Shown piece by piece: positions 42,301 to 50,835 of a stretch of 64,000 nt of DNA (position 1 is its first letter; each line of letters starts with the position of its first letter). The notes below the pieces were generated by a model that worked only from the letters and a program-made list of their open reading frames with translations, ran no database searches and was not told the DNA's origin. Origin of the DNA: Chryseobacterium sp. (GTDB lineage: Bacteria; Bacteroidota; Bacteroidia; Flavobacteriales; Weeksellaceae); the NCBI GenBank assembly GCA_027492795.1, contig JAPUEB010000025.1, forward strand, positions 16,738 through 80,737. The letters run 5' to 3'. Both the position numbers and the translations under genes were made by a program.

Positions 42301-42600
42301 TCGCAAAGACTGCAAAGTTATTTTCATCTGTTTTGTTCAATTGACCGCAAAGGCGCTTCGCTTAGCGAAAATTTGATGTATTAAACAGTTTTCTAATGTT
42401 TTTATCTCTTTTCCTTCGCTAAGCAATGCGACTTTGCGGAGGAAAACATAAAAGTCATTAACAATCATTCTTTGCACCCTTTGCGGTTATTTTTTTTGTA
42501 TTTCTTTTAAACTTTCAACCAATTCACTTCGCTAAGCAATGCGCCTTTGCGGACGAAAATAAGAAAGCATTATCAATCGTTCCTTGCGCTCTTTGCGATT
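42301..42600. repeat. Three copies of a ~73-nt composite element (one direct, two inverted)
   Basis: Copy 1 (42301-42370) runs CGCAAAGACTGCAAAG, about 28 nt of variable DNA, then CCGCAAAGGCGCTTCGCTTAGCGAA. Copies 2 (42413-42487) and 3 (42528-42600) are the reverse: TTCGCTAAGCAATGCG, (A/C)CTTTGCGGA, a variable middle, then CTTTGC and CTTTGCG. Copies 2 and 3 are close direct repeats of each other and each could pair with copy 1, making a large alternative-hairpin region between dapA and the GNAT gene. No ORF crosses it convincingly. Confidence 0.75.
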
Positions 42601-42630
42601 TTTAATTTTTTCTGTATTAAATTTTTATCT

Positions 42631-43125
42631 ATGAAAATTGTAAAAGCCACCGAAAAAGACTTGCAGCTCATCCAAAAAATTGCCGAAAAATCTTGGCACG
42701 CCAATTATGTAGGAATTATTTCCACAGAGCAAATTGAGTACATGTTGGGCGAAATGTATTCGGAAAAAGAGCTGAAAAATCATTTTGAAAATCCAAACTA
42801 TCATTATTTTTTAATTGGAGATTTAGATGATGAATTTCATGGAATAATGGGTTTTGAAATCAATTACGAACCCGAAACTACAAAACTTCACCGCATTTAT
42901 CTTCTAAAAGAAAGCAAAGGCAAAGGTTTGGGAAAAGCCTCGCTTGATTTTTTGAAAAATATGGTAAAACAATACGGCAATAAGAGAATTATTCTAAATG
43001 TAAACAAACAAAACCCTGCAAAAGATTTCTATAAATCACAAGGTTTTAAAGTGTATGAGGAAATTGTTTTAGATGTGGGAAACGGTTTTGTGATGGATGA
43101 TTATCTTATGGAATATTATTGTTAA
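42631..43125 (+). CDS. GNAT family N-acetyltransferase
   Basis: 164-residue acetyltransferase. The acetyl-CoA pyrophosphate loop is in LHRIYLLKESKGKGLGKASLDFLKNMV (about 87-113), preceded by the IGDLDDEFHGIMGFEINY strands and followed by IILNVNKQNPAKDFYKSQGFKVYEEI. The start ATG at 42631 gives the normal MKIVKATEKDLQLIQKIAEKSW opening; an upstream extension runs through the repeat element and is rejected. The substrate is unknown. The next gene starts 8 nt after its stop. Confidence 0.9.
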   Translation: MKIVKATEKDLQLIQKIAEKSWHANYVGIISTEQIEYMLGEMYSEKELKNHFENPNYHYFLIGDLDDEFHGIMGFEINYEPETTKLHRIYLLKESKGKGLGKASLDFLKNMVKQYGNKRIILNVNKQNPAKDFYKSQGFKVYEEIVLDVGNGFVMDDYLMEYYC

Positions 43126-43133
43126 ATTTGAGA

Positions 43134-43838
43134 ATGAAGAAAATTACTTTTTTTATAATTTCCCTTTTTGCAACAGCATTTTCTGCGCAAACCACCAAAG
43201 CGATTACAGAAAACGGAAAAGAAGTGGTGCTTTTTGAAAACGGAACTTGGCGTTTTGTAGATGAATCTGATGCGAAAGCTTTGGAGACCATTTCCACAAA
43301 TCCATCTGTTTTTAATAAAAGTAAGGATGCTAATTTTCCTTTGCGAAGCTCCAAAATAAATGTGGTGGTGCATTACAACACAAAATTGTGGAGCATGCAC
43401 AAAAGAAATATTCCGAACATGGAGTATTATTTTTACAATGATGAAATTTACGCGTCGCTCACTACCGAAAGAACTGAAATTCACAGCCTGAAAACCGTAA
43501 AAGAAGTGCTTGTAACCAATATACAGCAATCTGCAGATTATTTTCGCTTAAAGGAATCGGAATACCGCACCGTGAACGGAAAAAAAATGCTGTATATGAG
43601 GTACATCGCGAACATTAAAGGGATAGATTTTGAATATGCAGGTTATTATTTCATCAACAATGAAGGTTTGGCAATGCTTGTAGCATACACTATCCAAAAA
43701 GAATTCGATAAAAAATTTCCTGCTATTGAAACATTTTTAAACGGTCTTGCAGAAGTAAATCCGAACGATAAAACTCCTGTTGTTACTGAAACTGTGGAGG
43801 TTTATAGTTCGCCGCCGCCGCCAATGAAGATGAAATAA
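43134..43838 (+). CDS. Secreted hypothetical protein
   Basis: 234-residue exported protein. Signal peptide MKKITFFIISLFATAFSAQ. The mature start TTKAITENGKEVVLFENGTWRFVDES resembles the TxDGkkVlLkdDGTW motif common in Bacteroidota exported proteins. The remainder is mixed alpha/beta with IKGIDFEYAGYYFINNEGLAMLVAYTIQKEFDKKFPAIETFLNGL and a proline-rich end (SSPPPPMKMK). Function unknown. It lies 8 nt after the GNAT gene, probably in one operon. Confidence 0.85.
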   Translation: MKKITFFIISLFATAFSAQTTKAITENGKEVVLFENGTWRFVDESDAKALETISTNPSVFNKSKDANFPLRSSKINVVVHYNTKLWSMHKRNIPNMEYYFYNDEIYASLTTERTEIHSLKTVKEVLVTNIQQSADYFRLKESEYRTVNGKKMLYMRYIANIKGIDFEYAGYYFINNEGLAMLVAYTIQKEFDKKFPAIETFLNGLAEVNPNDKTPVVTETVEVYSSPPPPMKMK

Positions 43839-43964
43839 AATCATGTAAGCTAAAAATTCTGTAAAAAGGAATAAAAATTCTGTAAATATATTGATGCCGT
43901 CTTATCGCATCTTTGTAGTGTAACAACAAGCAAATAGTTCTTCAATTTTTTAATATCAAACAAG

Positions 43965-44225
43965 ATGGAACGTCACGAGTTTTTAAATGATTATTTTATT
44001 AAGATTTACAGAAAATTCGGAATTTCTAAAATAAATTTTGACGGCAATGTGGTGGAGATGGATGAAAAGTATCTTCGTAACATGGTTTTCGGTTCCGAAA
44101 ATTTTAATAACGAGTACGAAAAGCTTTTGTATCACTGTAAGGCAGTTTATTCTAAATTAAAGAGGGGATTTTTAATTAAGATTAAAAAAGACATGAGTAA
44201 CAACTATTTTGTAACGTTTTTATGA
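43965..44225 (+). CDS. Small basic hypothetical protein, 86 residues
   Basis: No family recognised. Mixed helix/strand with many Lys, Asn, Phe and Tyr (RKFGISKINFDGNVVEMDEKYLRNMVFG, YHCKAVYSKLKRGFLIKIKKDMSNNYFVTFL). No signal peptide or membrane helix. A box CATCTTTG (43908-43915), one base off the -7 consensus, lies about 50 nt upstream, and a clear terminator follows. These support a real single-gene transcript. Confidence 0.65.
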   Translation: MERHEFLNDYFIKIYRKFGISKINFDGNVVEMDEKYLRNMVFGSENFNNEYEKLLYHCKAVYSKLKRGFLIKIKKDMSNNYFVTFL

Positions 44226-44264
44226 CAATTTTTTCATCATTATATTTTTTTATCATTTGTGAAG

Positions 44265-44300
44265 AATTCCCGCAACATTATTTGTGGGAATTTCTTTGTT
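44265..44300 (+). terminator. Terminator of the 86-residue gene
   Basis: AATTCCCGCAA (44265-44275)/TTGTGGGAATT (44282-44292) with one G-U pair, then TTCTTTGTTTTC. Confidence 0.75.
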
Positions 44301-44384
44301 TTCTTAAGTAGATTGAAAGAACTGCAAGCATAATTTATTTTAATAAAATTTATTACCTTTACTAACATAAATCGTTACAATTTA

Positions 44385-44942
44385 ATGAAAGCATATTTTA
44401 AGTTTGATTTTAACACAATCTGCAAAAGGGTTTTGGAAGAAAAACTGGACGCGAAAGGTCTAAAATACCGTGTTTTGAACTTTGGGGAAGTGGAGTTTCT
44501 GGAACAAATTTCCAAAGAAGATTTGAAGGAAATTACAAAAGAGCTCAACTCTTATGGCATCCAAATCATCGAAAACCAAAAATCCGCATTGGTACAAAAA
44601 ATAAAAGATACCATTGTAGATATGGTTTTTTCGGATAAAGATATCAACGTGAAAGCTTCGGTATATCTTGCAGAAACTTTACACCACAGCTACGGATATC
44701 TATCCAACCTGTTTTCGGAAGTTACCTATACTTCCATAGAAAACTTTATCATCATGCAAAAAATAGAGTACGCTAAACAGCTCATCGTGAATGATAAACT
44801 TACGCTTACAGAAATTGCCTATAAATTAAGCTATTCCAGCGTAGCCCACTTAAGCACACAATTTAAAAATACAACCGGAATTACACCTTCTCAATTCCAA
44901 AAAATTATCGGAAAAAGAAGAGAAATGGCAAACAAAAAATAA
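44385..44942 (+). CDS. AraC-type helix-turn-helix regulator
   Basis: 185-residue transcription regulator with a C-terminal AraC DNA-binding domain (about 88-180): VYLAETLHHSYGYLSNLFSEVTYTSIENFIIMQKIEYAKQLIVNDKLTLTEIAYKLSYSSVAHLSTQFKNTTGITPSQFQKI, containing both HTH units. The N-terminal 85 residues are too short for a cupin sensor and show no known ligand fold. It begins a three-gene operon with a response regulator (8-nt gap) and a histidine kinase (3-nt gap). Confidence 0.92.
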   Translation: MKAYFKFDFNTICKRVLEEKLDAKGLKYRVLNFGEVEFLEQISKEDLKEITKELNSYGIQIIENQKSALVQKIKDTIVDMVFSDKDINVKASVYLAETLHHSYGYLSNLFSEVTYTSIENFIIMQKIEYAKQLIVNDKLTLTEIAYKLSYSSVAHLSTQFKNTTGITPSQFQKIIGKRREMANKK

Positions 44943-44950
44943 AAAACTAT

Positions 44951-45397
44951 ATGAATAAAGATTACATGCACATTGTTTTGGCGGATGATGATGTAGACGA
45001 CCGCCTTTTCTTCACCGATGCTTTCGACGAGCTGAAAATCAGCACGAAAGTTCAAACTTTCAACGACGGGGCAGAGTTGATGGATTATATGAACAATGAG
45101 GAATCGCTGCTGCCGGAAATCCTTTTTCTGGATCTTAATATGCCGAAAAAAAACGGCATTGAATGTCTTCACGAAATAAAGGCAAACCCTCGTTTTAGCA
45201 ATATTGCCATCGCTATTTATTCCACATCTTCTTCAGAAGAGCATATAGAGGAAACATTTGTGAGCGGCGCCAATATTTACATAAAAAAACCAAACGATTT
45301 CAACGAGTTGAAGAAAGTATTGTCGAACGTAGTTACCATCAATTGGCAATACCAAACTTCCGGTCTCAACAAAGACAATTTTTTATTAAGGTTGTAA
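44951..45397 (+). CDS. Single-domain response regulator (Rcp1-like)
   Basis: 148-residue receiver protein without output domain. Acidic pocket LADDDVDDRLF (about 12-22), phospho-acceptor Asp in ILFLDLNMPKKNG (about 60), Ser/Thr switch in AIYSTSSSEE and conserved Lys in YIKKPNDFNELKKVL. The type with long KKNG/LDLNMP motifs is usually paired with PAS histidine kinases. Its kinase partner is most likely the next gene, starting 3 nt after the stop. Confidence 0.93.
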   Translation: MNKDYMHIVLADDDVDDRLFFTDAFDELKISTKVQTFNDGAELMDYMNNEESLLPEILFLDLNMPKKNGIECLHEIKANPRFSNIAIAIYSTSSSEEHIEETFVSGANIYIKKPNDFNELKKVLSNVVTINWQYQTSGLNKDNFLLRL

Positions 45398-45400
45398 TGC

Positions 45401-47620
45401 ATGAAGAGATTCATCTTTGATAGGTCTTATTTTTTACTCACGGTAATTTTCGTAGTTGCTACAGGTCTCATTTTTTTCTTGATGGGGCTTACTTATAAGC
45501 ATCTTGAAAAGCTTTCTGAAACTTCCCAGAAATTCACCCACGCTTTCGAGGTTTCTTTGAAGCTTGAATCTTTATATTCGGGTATGGTAGAAATTGATCT
45601 TCAAAGAAGGAATTATATCTGGTTCAAGGATGAGCATACCAAAAAAATACTTGAACAAAATATTTCTCAAACAAAATCACTTACCAAAGAATTGCAGATT
45701 TTATTGAAAAATAATCCAAGGCAATTGGAAAATGTGGATTTGCTGCAGAACATGGTTGGTTATATGCACAAAATTATCTACGATACTTTTAAAGATAATT
45801 TTAACAGTTCGGATCCCTACGAAATGAAAATTTATTTCGTAAAAGGGAAAAATGTGATGGACAGCATCCATGATAAGATTGACGAGATGCAGGAAATAGA
45901 ATCGCAAATCTTGGAAGAGCGCAAGAATGACTATCTTTTCAGCCAAAAATCCACACCTTTTTACCTTTACATTATCTCGATCTCTTCATTGGGATTGTTG
46001 GGTTTTGCTTTTTACAAAATTAATTCAGACGTAAAAAACCAAAAGAAAGTTAACCGAGATTTACAGTTGGCTCTCGACAGCTCCAAACTTGCTGAACAAG
46101 TAGGAGGTTATGGAATTTGGATTTTAAATTTCGCTACTAAAGAATACACTTTTTCCGATAACGAATACAGAATTCTGGGCTATGAACCACAAAGTTTCAA
46201 GGCAAGCTACGAAACTTTTGTTGAACATATTCATCCTGAAGATTTGGATGAGGTAAACCGAAAATCAAAACTTATGATTGAAGGAGGAATCACAGATCCT
46301 TTTCGGTACCGAGTAATAAGAAAAGATGGTACTCTGCGACATTTTCAGGCGATTGGAAGAACTGTTATAGACAAGAATGGGGAGAAAATAATGCTCGGAA
46401 TTACAACAGATGTTACCCACGAAATAGAAAACCAACTAAAATTGGAAGGAATTAACTGGATGCTTACCGAACGAAATAAAAACCTAAGCATATCAAACGA
46501 AACCTTTACCGAAGCCGAAAAAATAGGGCTTTTTGGAACTTGGCAATGGTTTATTGGCGATAATCATTATAACTTTTCAGAAAACTTACTACAGCTCTAC
46601 GGTTTTTCGCCGGAAGAAAATGTAGATAATCTGGAACCGATTTTTGCGCTTACACATCCCGAAGATTTGAAATTGATCGATAGAAAAAAAGAAAAACTCA
46701 ACAATCACTCGCCGTGGTCGCCTTTCACCTACAGGATTTTTAGAAAAAATGATGGTTCGGTACGTTATCTTTCGGTAACCAGTAAGCTGATAAATGATGA
46801 TCCTAATATTGGAACTTATTTTTTAGTAATTGTAAGAGATGTAACGCAGGAAGAAAAAGATCAGCGAATCGTGGAAGAGCAAAACCGAATTTTGCAGGCA
46901 AATAACCAAGAGTTACAAGCTTTCAACTATGTTGCGAGTCACGATTTGCAGGAACCGCTCCGTAAAATTGAAACATTCATCTCCAGACTTTACGAAAAAG
47001 ACCTTGAAAAACTTTCGGATTCTGGAAAACAATATGTGGAAAGAATACAGTTTTCCGCAGGAAGAATGAGGAAGCTTATCAATGATTTGCTGCAGTTTTC
47101 CAGAACCACACGAGCCGAACAAACCTTTGAAATCAGCAATCTCAATGATTTGATGAAAGAAACTTTGGAGGAACTTCACCATCCAATTCTGGAAAAAAAT
47201 GCGAACATCGAAATAGAAAAATTACCAACTTTAAATGTTGTGCCCTTCCAAATTCAGCAGCTTTTTACCAATCTTATTGGGAATTCATTAAAATATTCAA
47301 AACCAGATATTGCACCCGAAATTTCTGTAAAAGTGGAAACTGTAAACGGAGCATTAGAACCAAAAATTCCGTCACAAGACAAAAAAAATTACGTAAAAAT
47401 TATCTTTAAAGACAATGGAATTGGCTTCGAGCAGCAATACGCAGAAAAAATATTTACCCTCTTCAACCGTTTACACGGAAAAATGGAGTTTGAAGGTACC
47501 GGAATTGGTTTGGCAATTTGTAAAAAAATTGTTGAAAACCATTTGGGCTACATCTTTGCCGAAGGAATTCCAAACGAGGGTTCTACTTTTACCATCTATT
47601 TGCCAGAGAAAATAGCGTAA
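45401..47620 (+). CDS. PAS-domain membrane histidine kinase
   Basis: 739-residue sensor kinase. Transmembrane helices at about 10-31 and 188-206 enclose a periplasmic helical sensor (CHASE3-like). Two PAS domains follow (about 222-345, GGYGIWILNFATKEYTFSDNEYRILGYEPQSF; about 365-490, IGLFGTWQWFIGDNHYNFSENLLQLYGFSPE). Phosphoacceptor H-box NYVASHDLQEPLRKIETFISRL (about 508-529); HATPase with N-box NLIGNSLKYSKP, G1 FKDNGIGFEQ, F-box IFTLFNRLHGKMEFEGTGIGLAICKKI. The E/Q-rich linker before the H-box (EEQNRILQANNQELQAF) is typical of the Rcp1-linked group. The signal is not known. Confidence 0.94.
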   Translation: MKRFIFDRSYFLLTVIFVVATGLIFFLMGLTYKHLEKLSETSQKFTHAFEVSLKLESLYSGMVEIDLQRRNYIWFKDEHTKKILEQNISQTKSLTKELQILLKNNPRQLENVDLLQNMVGYMHKIIYDTFKDNFNSSDPYEMKIYFVKGKNVMDSIHDKIDEMQEIESQILEERKNDYLFSQKSTPFYLYIISISSLGLLGFAFYKINSDVKNQKKVNRDLQLALDSSKLAEQVGGYGIWILNFATKEYTFSDNEYRILGYEPQSFKASYETFVEHIHPEDLDEVNRKSKLMIEGGITDPFRYRVIRKDGTLRHFQAIGRTVIDKNGEKIMLGITTDVTHEIENQLKLEGINWMLTERNKNLSISNETFTEAEKIGLFGTWQWFIGDNHYNFSENLLQLYGFSPEENVDNLEPIFALTHPEDLKLIDRKKEKLNNHSPWSPFTYRIFRKNDGSVRYLSVTSKLINDDPNIGTYFLVIVRDVTQEEKDQRIVEEQNRILQANNQELQAFNYVASHDLQEPLRKIETFISRLYEKDLEKLSDSGKQYVERIQFSAGRMRKLINDLLQFSRTTRAEQTFEISNLNDLMKETLEELHHPILEKNANIEIEKLPTLNVVPFQIQQLFTNLIGNSLKYSKPDIAPEISVKVETVNGALEPKIPSQDKKNYVKIIFKDNGIGFEQQYAEKIFTLFNRLHGKMEFEGTGIGLAICKKIVENHLGYIFAEGIPNEGSTFTIYLPEKIA

Positions 47621-47786
47621 TCTTCATAAATTCTGAAACGTTTCCGAAAAATCTTGTAATACAATTCTATCTGTTTTGCATCAACTTTGCCATACAATAA
47701 TTACGAAAGATAAAATAGTTCTTTGAGCAGAAATCTGTTTTATCCGAAAATTATTTTTATTATCAACTCAGCTTAATGCAAAATGA

Positions 47787-47794
47787 TAACTTTG
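47787..47794 (+). promoter_or_regulatory. Upstream -7 box TAACTTTG
   Basis: First of two TAnnTTTG boxes in the 247-bp gap after the kinase gene; the second is at 47840. Confidence 0.45.
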
Positions 47795-47839
47795 AAATTT
47801 TAATTTAGAATTCTGTAAGAAGTTTTGTATTAAGGAAAA

Positions 47840-47847
47840 TAAATTTG
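47840..47847 (+). promoter_or_regulatory. -7 box TAAATTTG deciding the start of the DUF5670-like gene
   Basis: The ATG at 47850 lies only 2 nt after the box and would be upstream of or at the transcription start, so the in-frame ATG at 47868 is preferred. Confidence 0.5.
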
Positions 47848-47867
47848 CAATGGACAAGTTGACAGAA

Positions 47868-48032
47868 ATGAAGATAGATGTATTATACATTCTCGCGTTT
47901 ATTTTGTTTATAGGATGGTTTGTAGGATATATTTTTTATAATATCGGAGGAGTTTTCCATCTTACATTCCTGCTATCCATTTTGGTTCTTATCGTAAAAT
48001 TATTAAAAGACAACTCAACAAATAACAATTAA
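47868..48032 (+). CDS. Lmo0937/DUF5670-like small membrane protein
   Basis: 54-residue protein consisting of two membrane helices (VLYILAFILFIGWFVGYIFY and HLTFLLSILVLIVKLL) joined by NIGGVF. This is the pattern of the lmo0937/DUF5670 family, often stress-induced. A longer start at 47850 adds only MDKLTE. The next gene follows in 16 nt and is probably cotranscribed. Confidence 0.78.
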   Translation: MKIDVLYILAFILFIGWFVGYIFYNIGGVFHLTFLLSILVLIVKLLKDNSTNNN

Positions 48033-48048
48033 AATCAAAATCAAAATT

Positions 48049-48282
48049 ATGAAAAACATTAGCATTTTAGCAAAAATCCAAACTCTTGTACTTACAATGT
48101 TTGCATCCGTGCTTATTTTTGCACAGGAAAAAGCTTCAGACCTTAAAGTAGACGTAGATATCGATAAACCTGCCGAAGCAATGGGAGGAGACTGGATGAG
48201 CAATCCATTAGTTTGGGTTATCGGAGCATTGGTTCTTATCCTTATTATCGCTTTGGTAGCGAGAGGAGGCGGGAACAAATAA
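48049..48282 (+). CDS. Small exported membrane protein, 77 residues
   Basis: An N-terminal hydrophobic signal or anchor (LAKIQTLVLTMFASVLIFAQ), a short polar acidic segment (EKASDLKVDVDIDKPAEAMGGDW), and a C-terminal transmembrane helix PLVWVIGALVLILIIALVARGGGNK. Small proteins of this layout occur widely in Bacteroidota; the function is unknown. Ends 24 nt before a strong terminator. Confidence 0.8.
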   Translation: MKNISILAKIQTLVLTMFASVLIFAQEKASDLKVDVDIDKPAEAMGGDWMSNPLVWVIGALVLILIIALVARGGGNK

Positions 48283-48306
48283 AATTCTTTTCTTCAGATA
48301 ATGAAA

Positions 48307-48340
48307 GGGTGCACCAGTTTTGGTGCATCCTTTTTTCTTT
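48307..48340 (+). terminator. Terminator between small membrane genes and recG
   Basis: GGGTGCACCA (48307-48316)/TGGTGCATCC (48321-48330), one G-U pair, 4-nt loop, T6. The convergent recG gene ends at 48339. Confidence 0.85.
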
Positions 48341-50426
48341 AAGAAATCTTTCCCCATTTATTTTTCCCACGGTAGTTTTGCACGTAATAATTTTTCATGG
48401 CAAGATGATCGGGATGATTTAAAAACGGATCTTTTTCCAGAATTTTTTCTACCATTTCTTTGGAAACTTTGATGATTTTTCCATCTTCAATTAAATCCAA
48501 ACGTTTAAAATCAACAACACCGCTTTGTTGAGTGCCCAAAATATCGCCGGGACCTCGAAGTTGCATATCCACTTCCGAAATTTTAAAACCATCGTTGGTT
48601 TCGCACATCGTTTTGATGCGTTTTCGGCTCTCGTTGGTCAATTTATCTCCCGTCATCAAAATACAGTAGCTTTGTTCGGCGCCTCTTCCCACTCTTCCGC
48701 GAAGTTGGTGAAGCTGCGACAATCCAAATCGTTCCGCACTTTCAATTACCATCACAGAAGCGTTGGGAACGTTTACTCCAACCTCAATTACCGTAGTTGC
48801 TACCATAATTTCCGCTTTTCCGGAGGCGAAATACTGCATTGCCGAATCTTTTTCCGCAGGAAGCATTCTTCCATGAAGCATTGCTACATTAAATTCGCTG
48901 AAATGTTCCACAATATGCTCTAAACCTGCCATCAGATTTTTGTAATCCAGTGTTTCGCTTTCCTCAATTAAAGGATAAACAAAATAAATTTGTCGCCCTT
49001 TTCGTATTTCTTCTTTGCAAAAATTATAGACGAAAATTCGGTCTTTTTCGCGGCGATGTGCGGTAACAATTGGTTTTCTTCCAACCGGCATTTCATCAAT
49101 CACCGAAACATCCAAATCGCTGTAAAAACTCATCGCCAAAGTCCTCGGAATTGGTGTTGCCGTCATGACTAAAATATGCGGCGGAATTTTATTTTTTGCC
49201 CAAAGTTTCGCTCTTTGTGCCACACCAAATCGATGTTGTTCGTCGATAATTGCCAATCCCAAATTTTTAAACTGAACAATATCCTCCAAAACTGCGTGAG
49301 TTCCCACCAAAATTGAAAGTTCGCCGCTTAAAAGTTCTTCGTGAATGATTTTTCTTTCGGAAGTTTTGGTAGAACCGGTCAATAATTTTACTTTGATATC
49401 TGTTTTTTCTAAAAGTTCCGAAATTCCGTTGAAATGTTGTTGCGCCAAAATTTCTGTAGGAGCCATCATGACACTTTGGAAACCGTTATCCATCGCAATC
49501 AACATCGAAAGTAACGCCACCATCGTCTTTCCGGAGCCAACATCGCCTTGCAAAAGTCGGTTCATCTGAATGGGACGTTTCATATCGGTTCTGATTTCCT
49601 TTAACACTCTTTTTTGGGCGTTTGTCAATTCAAAAGGCAGAAAGTTTTCATAAAAATCATTGAAAAAATCTCCTACAATTGGAAATGGATTTCCTACAGA
49701 GTGCGAATGGTGATGCTGCTTTTTCAAACCATAACCCAACTGAAAAAAGATGGCTTCCTCGAATTTTAAACGTCGGTCTGCATGTTCGTAATGCTGTAAA
49801 TCTTTTGGAAAATGAATATTCAGAAAAGCCTTTTGCCGAGGCATTAATTTCAATGATTTTGATAAATATTCCGGCAAGTTTTCCTCTAATAAATTGGGGA
49901 TTTCGAGACAAATATTTTTCAAAACCGTTTGAAAAAACTTTTGGTTTAAGCCTCTTTTCGTAAGCTTTTCTGAACTTGGATAAATGGGTTTCAGGCGGGT
50001 TTCTTCCGTTTTATTTTCCTCAATTTCAATTTCAGGATGCGCCATAGAAAACTGTTTGTTGAAAAGCGTTACTTTCCCAAAAATATACACTTCCCGATTT
50101 TGAGGGATTTGTTCCACCATCCATTTTGAGTATTTGAACCACACCAAATCCATCGTAGAATTTCCGTCTGAGAATTTTGCGGAAAGTCTTTTTGCATTTC
50201 CAACACCGACTTCTTTTAAGTCTGAAATTTTGCCTTTCAGCTGCACTTCCAGCGTTTCATCTTCCTTTAAATCTGAAATTTTATAAGTTTTGGATTTATC
50301 CAAATATCGGATTGGATAAAAATTCAGAAAATCTTCCACAGTAGCAATTCCCAACACATTTTTAATGAGTTTGGCGCGATCGGGGCCGATGCCTTTTAGG
50401 AATTCTATGGAAGTTTCTAAATTCAA
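48339..50426 (-). CDS. recG: ATP-dependent DNA helicase RecG
   Basis: 695-residue branch-migration helicase that remodels stalled forks. N-terminal wedge/OB domain (about 40-160). Helicase motif I GDVGSGKTMVALL (about 294), motif II DEQHRFG (about 396), motif III VMTATPIPRTLAM (about 424), motif VI LHQLRGRVGRGAEQS (about 583). C-terminal TRG-like region FKISEVDMQLRGPGDILGTQQSG. Full length. A cluster of intergenic repeats precedes its start. Confidence 0.95.
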   Translation of the reverse strand: MNLETSIEFLKGIGPDRAKLIKNVLGIATVEDFLNFYPIRYLDKSKTYKISDLKEDETLEVQLKGKISDLKEVGVGNAKRLSAKFSDGNSTMDLVWFKYSKWMVEQIPQNREVYIFGKVTLFNKQFSMAHPEIEIEENKTEETRLKPIYPSSEKLTKRGLNQKFFQTVLKNICLEIPNLLEENLPEYLSKSLKLMPRQKAFLNIHFPKDLQHYEHADRRLKFEEAIFFQLGYGLKKQHHHSHSVGNPFPIVGDFFNDFYENFLPFELTNAQKRVLKEIRTDMKRPIQMNRLLQGDVGSGKTMVALLSMLIAMDNGFQSVMMAPTEILAQQHFNGISELLEKTDIKVKLLTGSTKTSERKIIHEELLSGELSILVGTHAVLEDIVQFKNLGLAIIDEQHRFGVAQRAKLWAKNKIPPHILVMTATPIPRTLAMSFYSDLDVSVIDEMPVGRKPIVTAHRREKDRIFVYNFCKEEIRKGRQIYFVYPLIEESETLDYKNLMAGLEHIVEHFSEFNVAMLHGRMLPAEKDSAMQYFASGKAEIMVATTVIEVGVNVPNASVMVIESAERFGLSQLHQLRGRVGRGAEQSYCILMTGDKLTNESRKRIKTMCETNDGFKISEVDMQLRGPGDILGTQQSGVVDFKRLDLIEDGKIIKVSKEMVEKILEKDPFLNHPDHLAMKNYYVQNYRGKNKWGKIS

Positions 50427-50556
50427 TTTGAAATTTGAGATTTGAAGTTTGAAATTTCGGGAAAATTTTCAGATTTCCAAAATTTAGAAGGATGGAATTC
50501 CCCTCTTTCAGAGGGGTGGCAAAATTTTCTTTTGGAAAATTTTGACGGGGTGTTTA
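50427..50556. repeat. Two repeat blocks upstream of recG
   Basis: 50427-50455: TTTGAAATTTGAGATTTGAA phrases, like those after pssA. 50492-50556: a block with hairpins CCCCTC-TTTCA-GAGGGG (50500-50516) and AAAATTTTC/GAAAATTTT (50521-50543), ending TGACGGGGTGTTT. The second block has the shape of a dispersed CCCTC...GGGGTGG...GACGGGGTG repeat that I know from Flavobacteriia intergenic DNA. Confidence 0.65.
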
Positions 50557-50583
50557 ACTATTTTAAAATTTTAAAAACTTTTT

Positions 50584-50734
50584 TGAATGTCCGCTTTTTG
50601 TAATAATGAGTACTTTGTCATTCTGAATGAAGCGAAGCGTAATGAAGAATCTATTGATAATCAAATAGATTCCTCCTTCGTCGGAATGACAAATTCGCTT
50701 CAAAAATCAAAATATGACATAAAACGGACATTCA
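50584..50734. repeat. Nested inverted-repeat element
   Basis: Outer arms TGAATGTCCG (50584-50593) and CGGACATTCA (50725-50734) are exact complements. Inside lies a second palindromic unit, 50617-50690: GTCATTC...GAATGAC ends with an inner GAATCTATT/AATAGATTC stem and AAGCGAAGCG/TCCTTCGTCGG parts. The inner unit is a widespread GTCATTCTGAATGAAGCGAAG-type repeat. An ORF through it is artefactual. Confidence 0.7.
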
Positions 50735-50749
50735 TTAAAACTTTTCAAA

Positions 50750-50786
50750 TAAAAAAGACTTCCAAAATTGAAAGCCTTTTTATTTG
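50750..50786 (-). terminator. Probable terminator of the thioredoxin gene
   Basis: On the minus strand AAAGGCTTTC/GGAAGTCTTT can pair with G-U bonds around AATTTT and runs into T6, about 50 nt after the stop. Confidence 0.55.
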
Positions 50787-50808
50787 CTTGAAGTTTAAAG
50801 TTCTTTTC

Positions 50809-50835
50809 TCCGGACTTCGGACTCCCGTCTTCCAT
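50809..50835 (-). repeat. Stop-anchored GGAAGAC/CCGAAGT array after thioredoxin gene
   Basis: In gene sense: TAG, then ATGGAAGACGGGAGTCCGAA and GTCCGGAG. Same phrase family as the arrays after the DUF2007, POT-1 and DPP-IV genes. Confidence 0.72.

Noticed and set aside
42547..42630. Upstream extension of the GNAT gene
   Set aside because: It reads through the third copy of the intergenic element; the ATG at 42631 gives the family-typical N-terminus.
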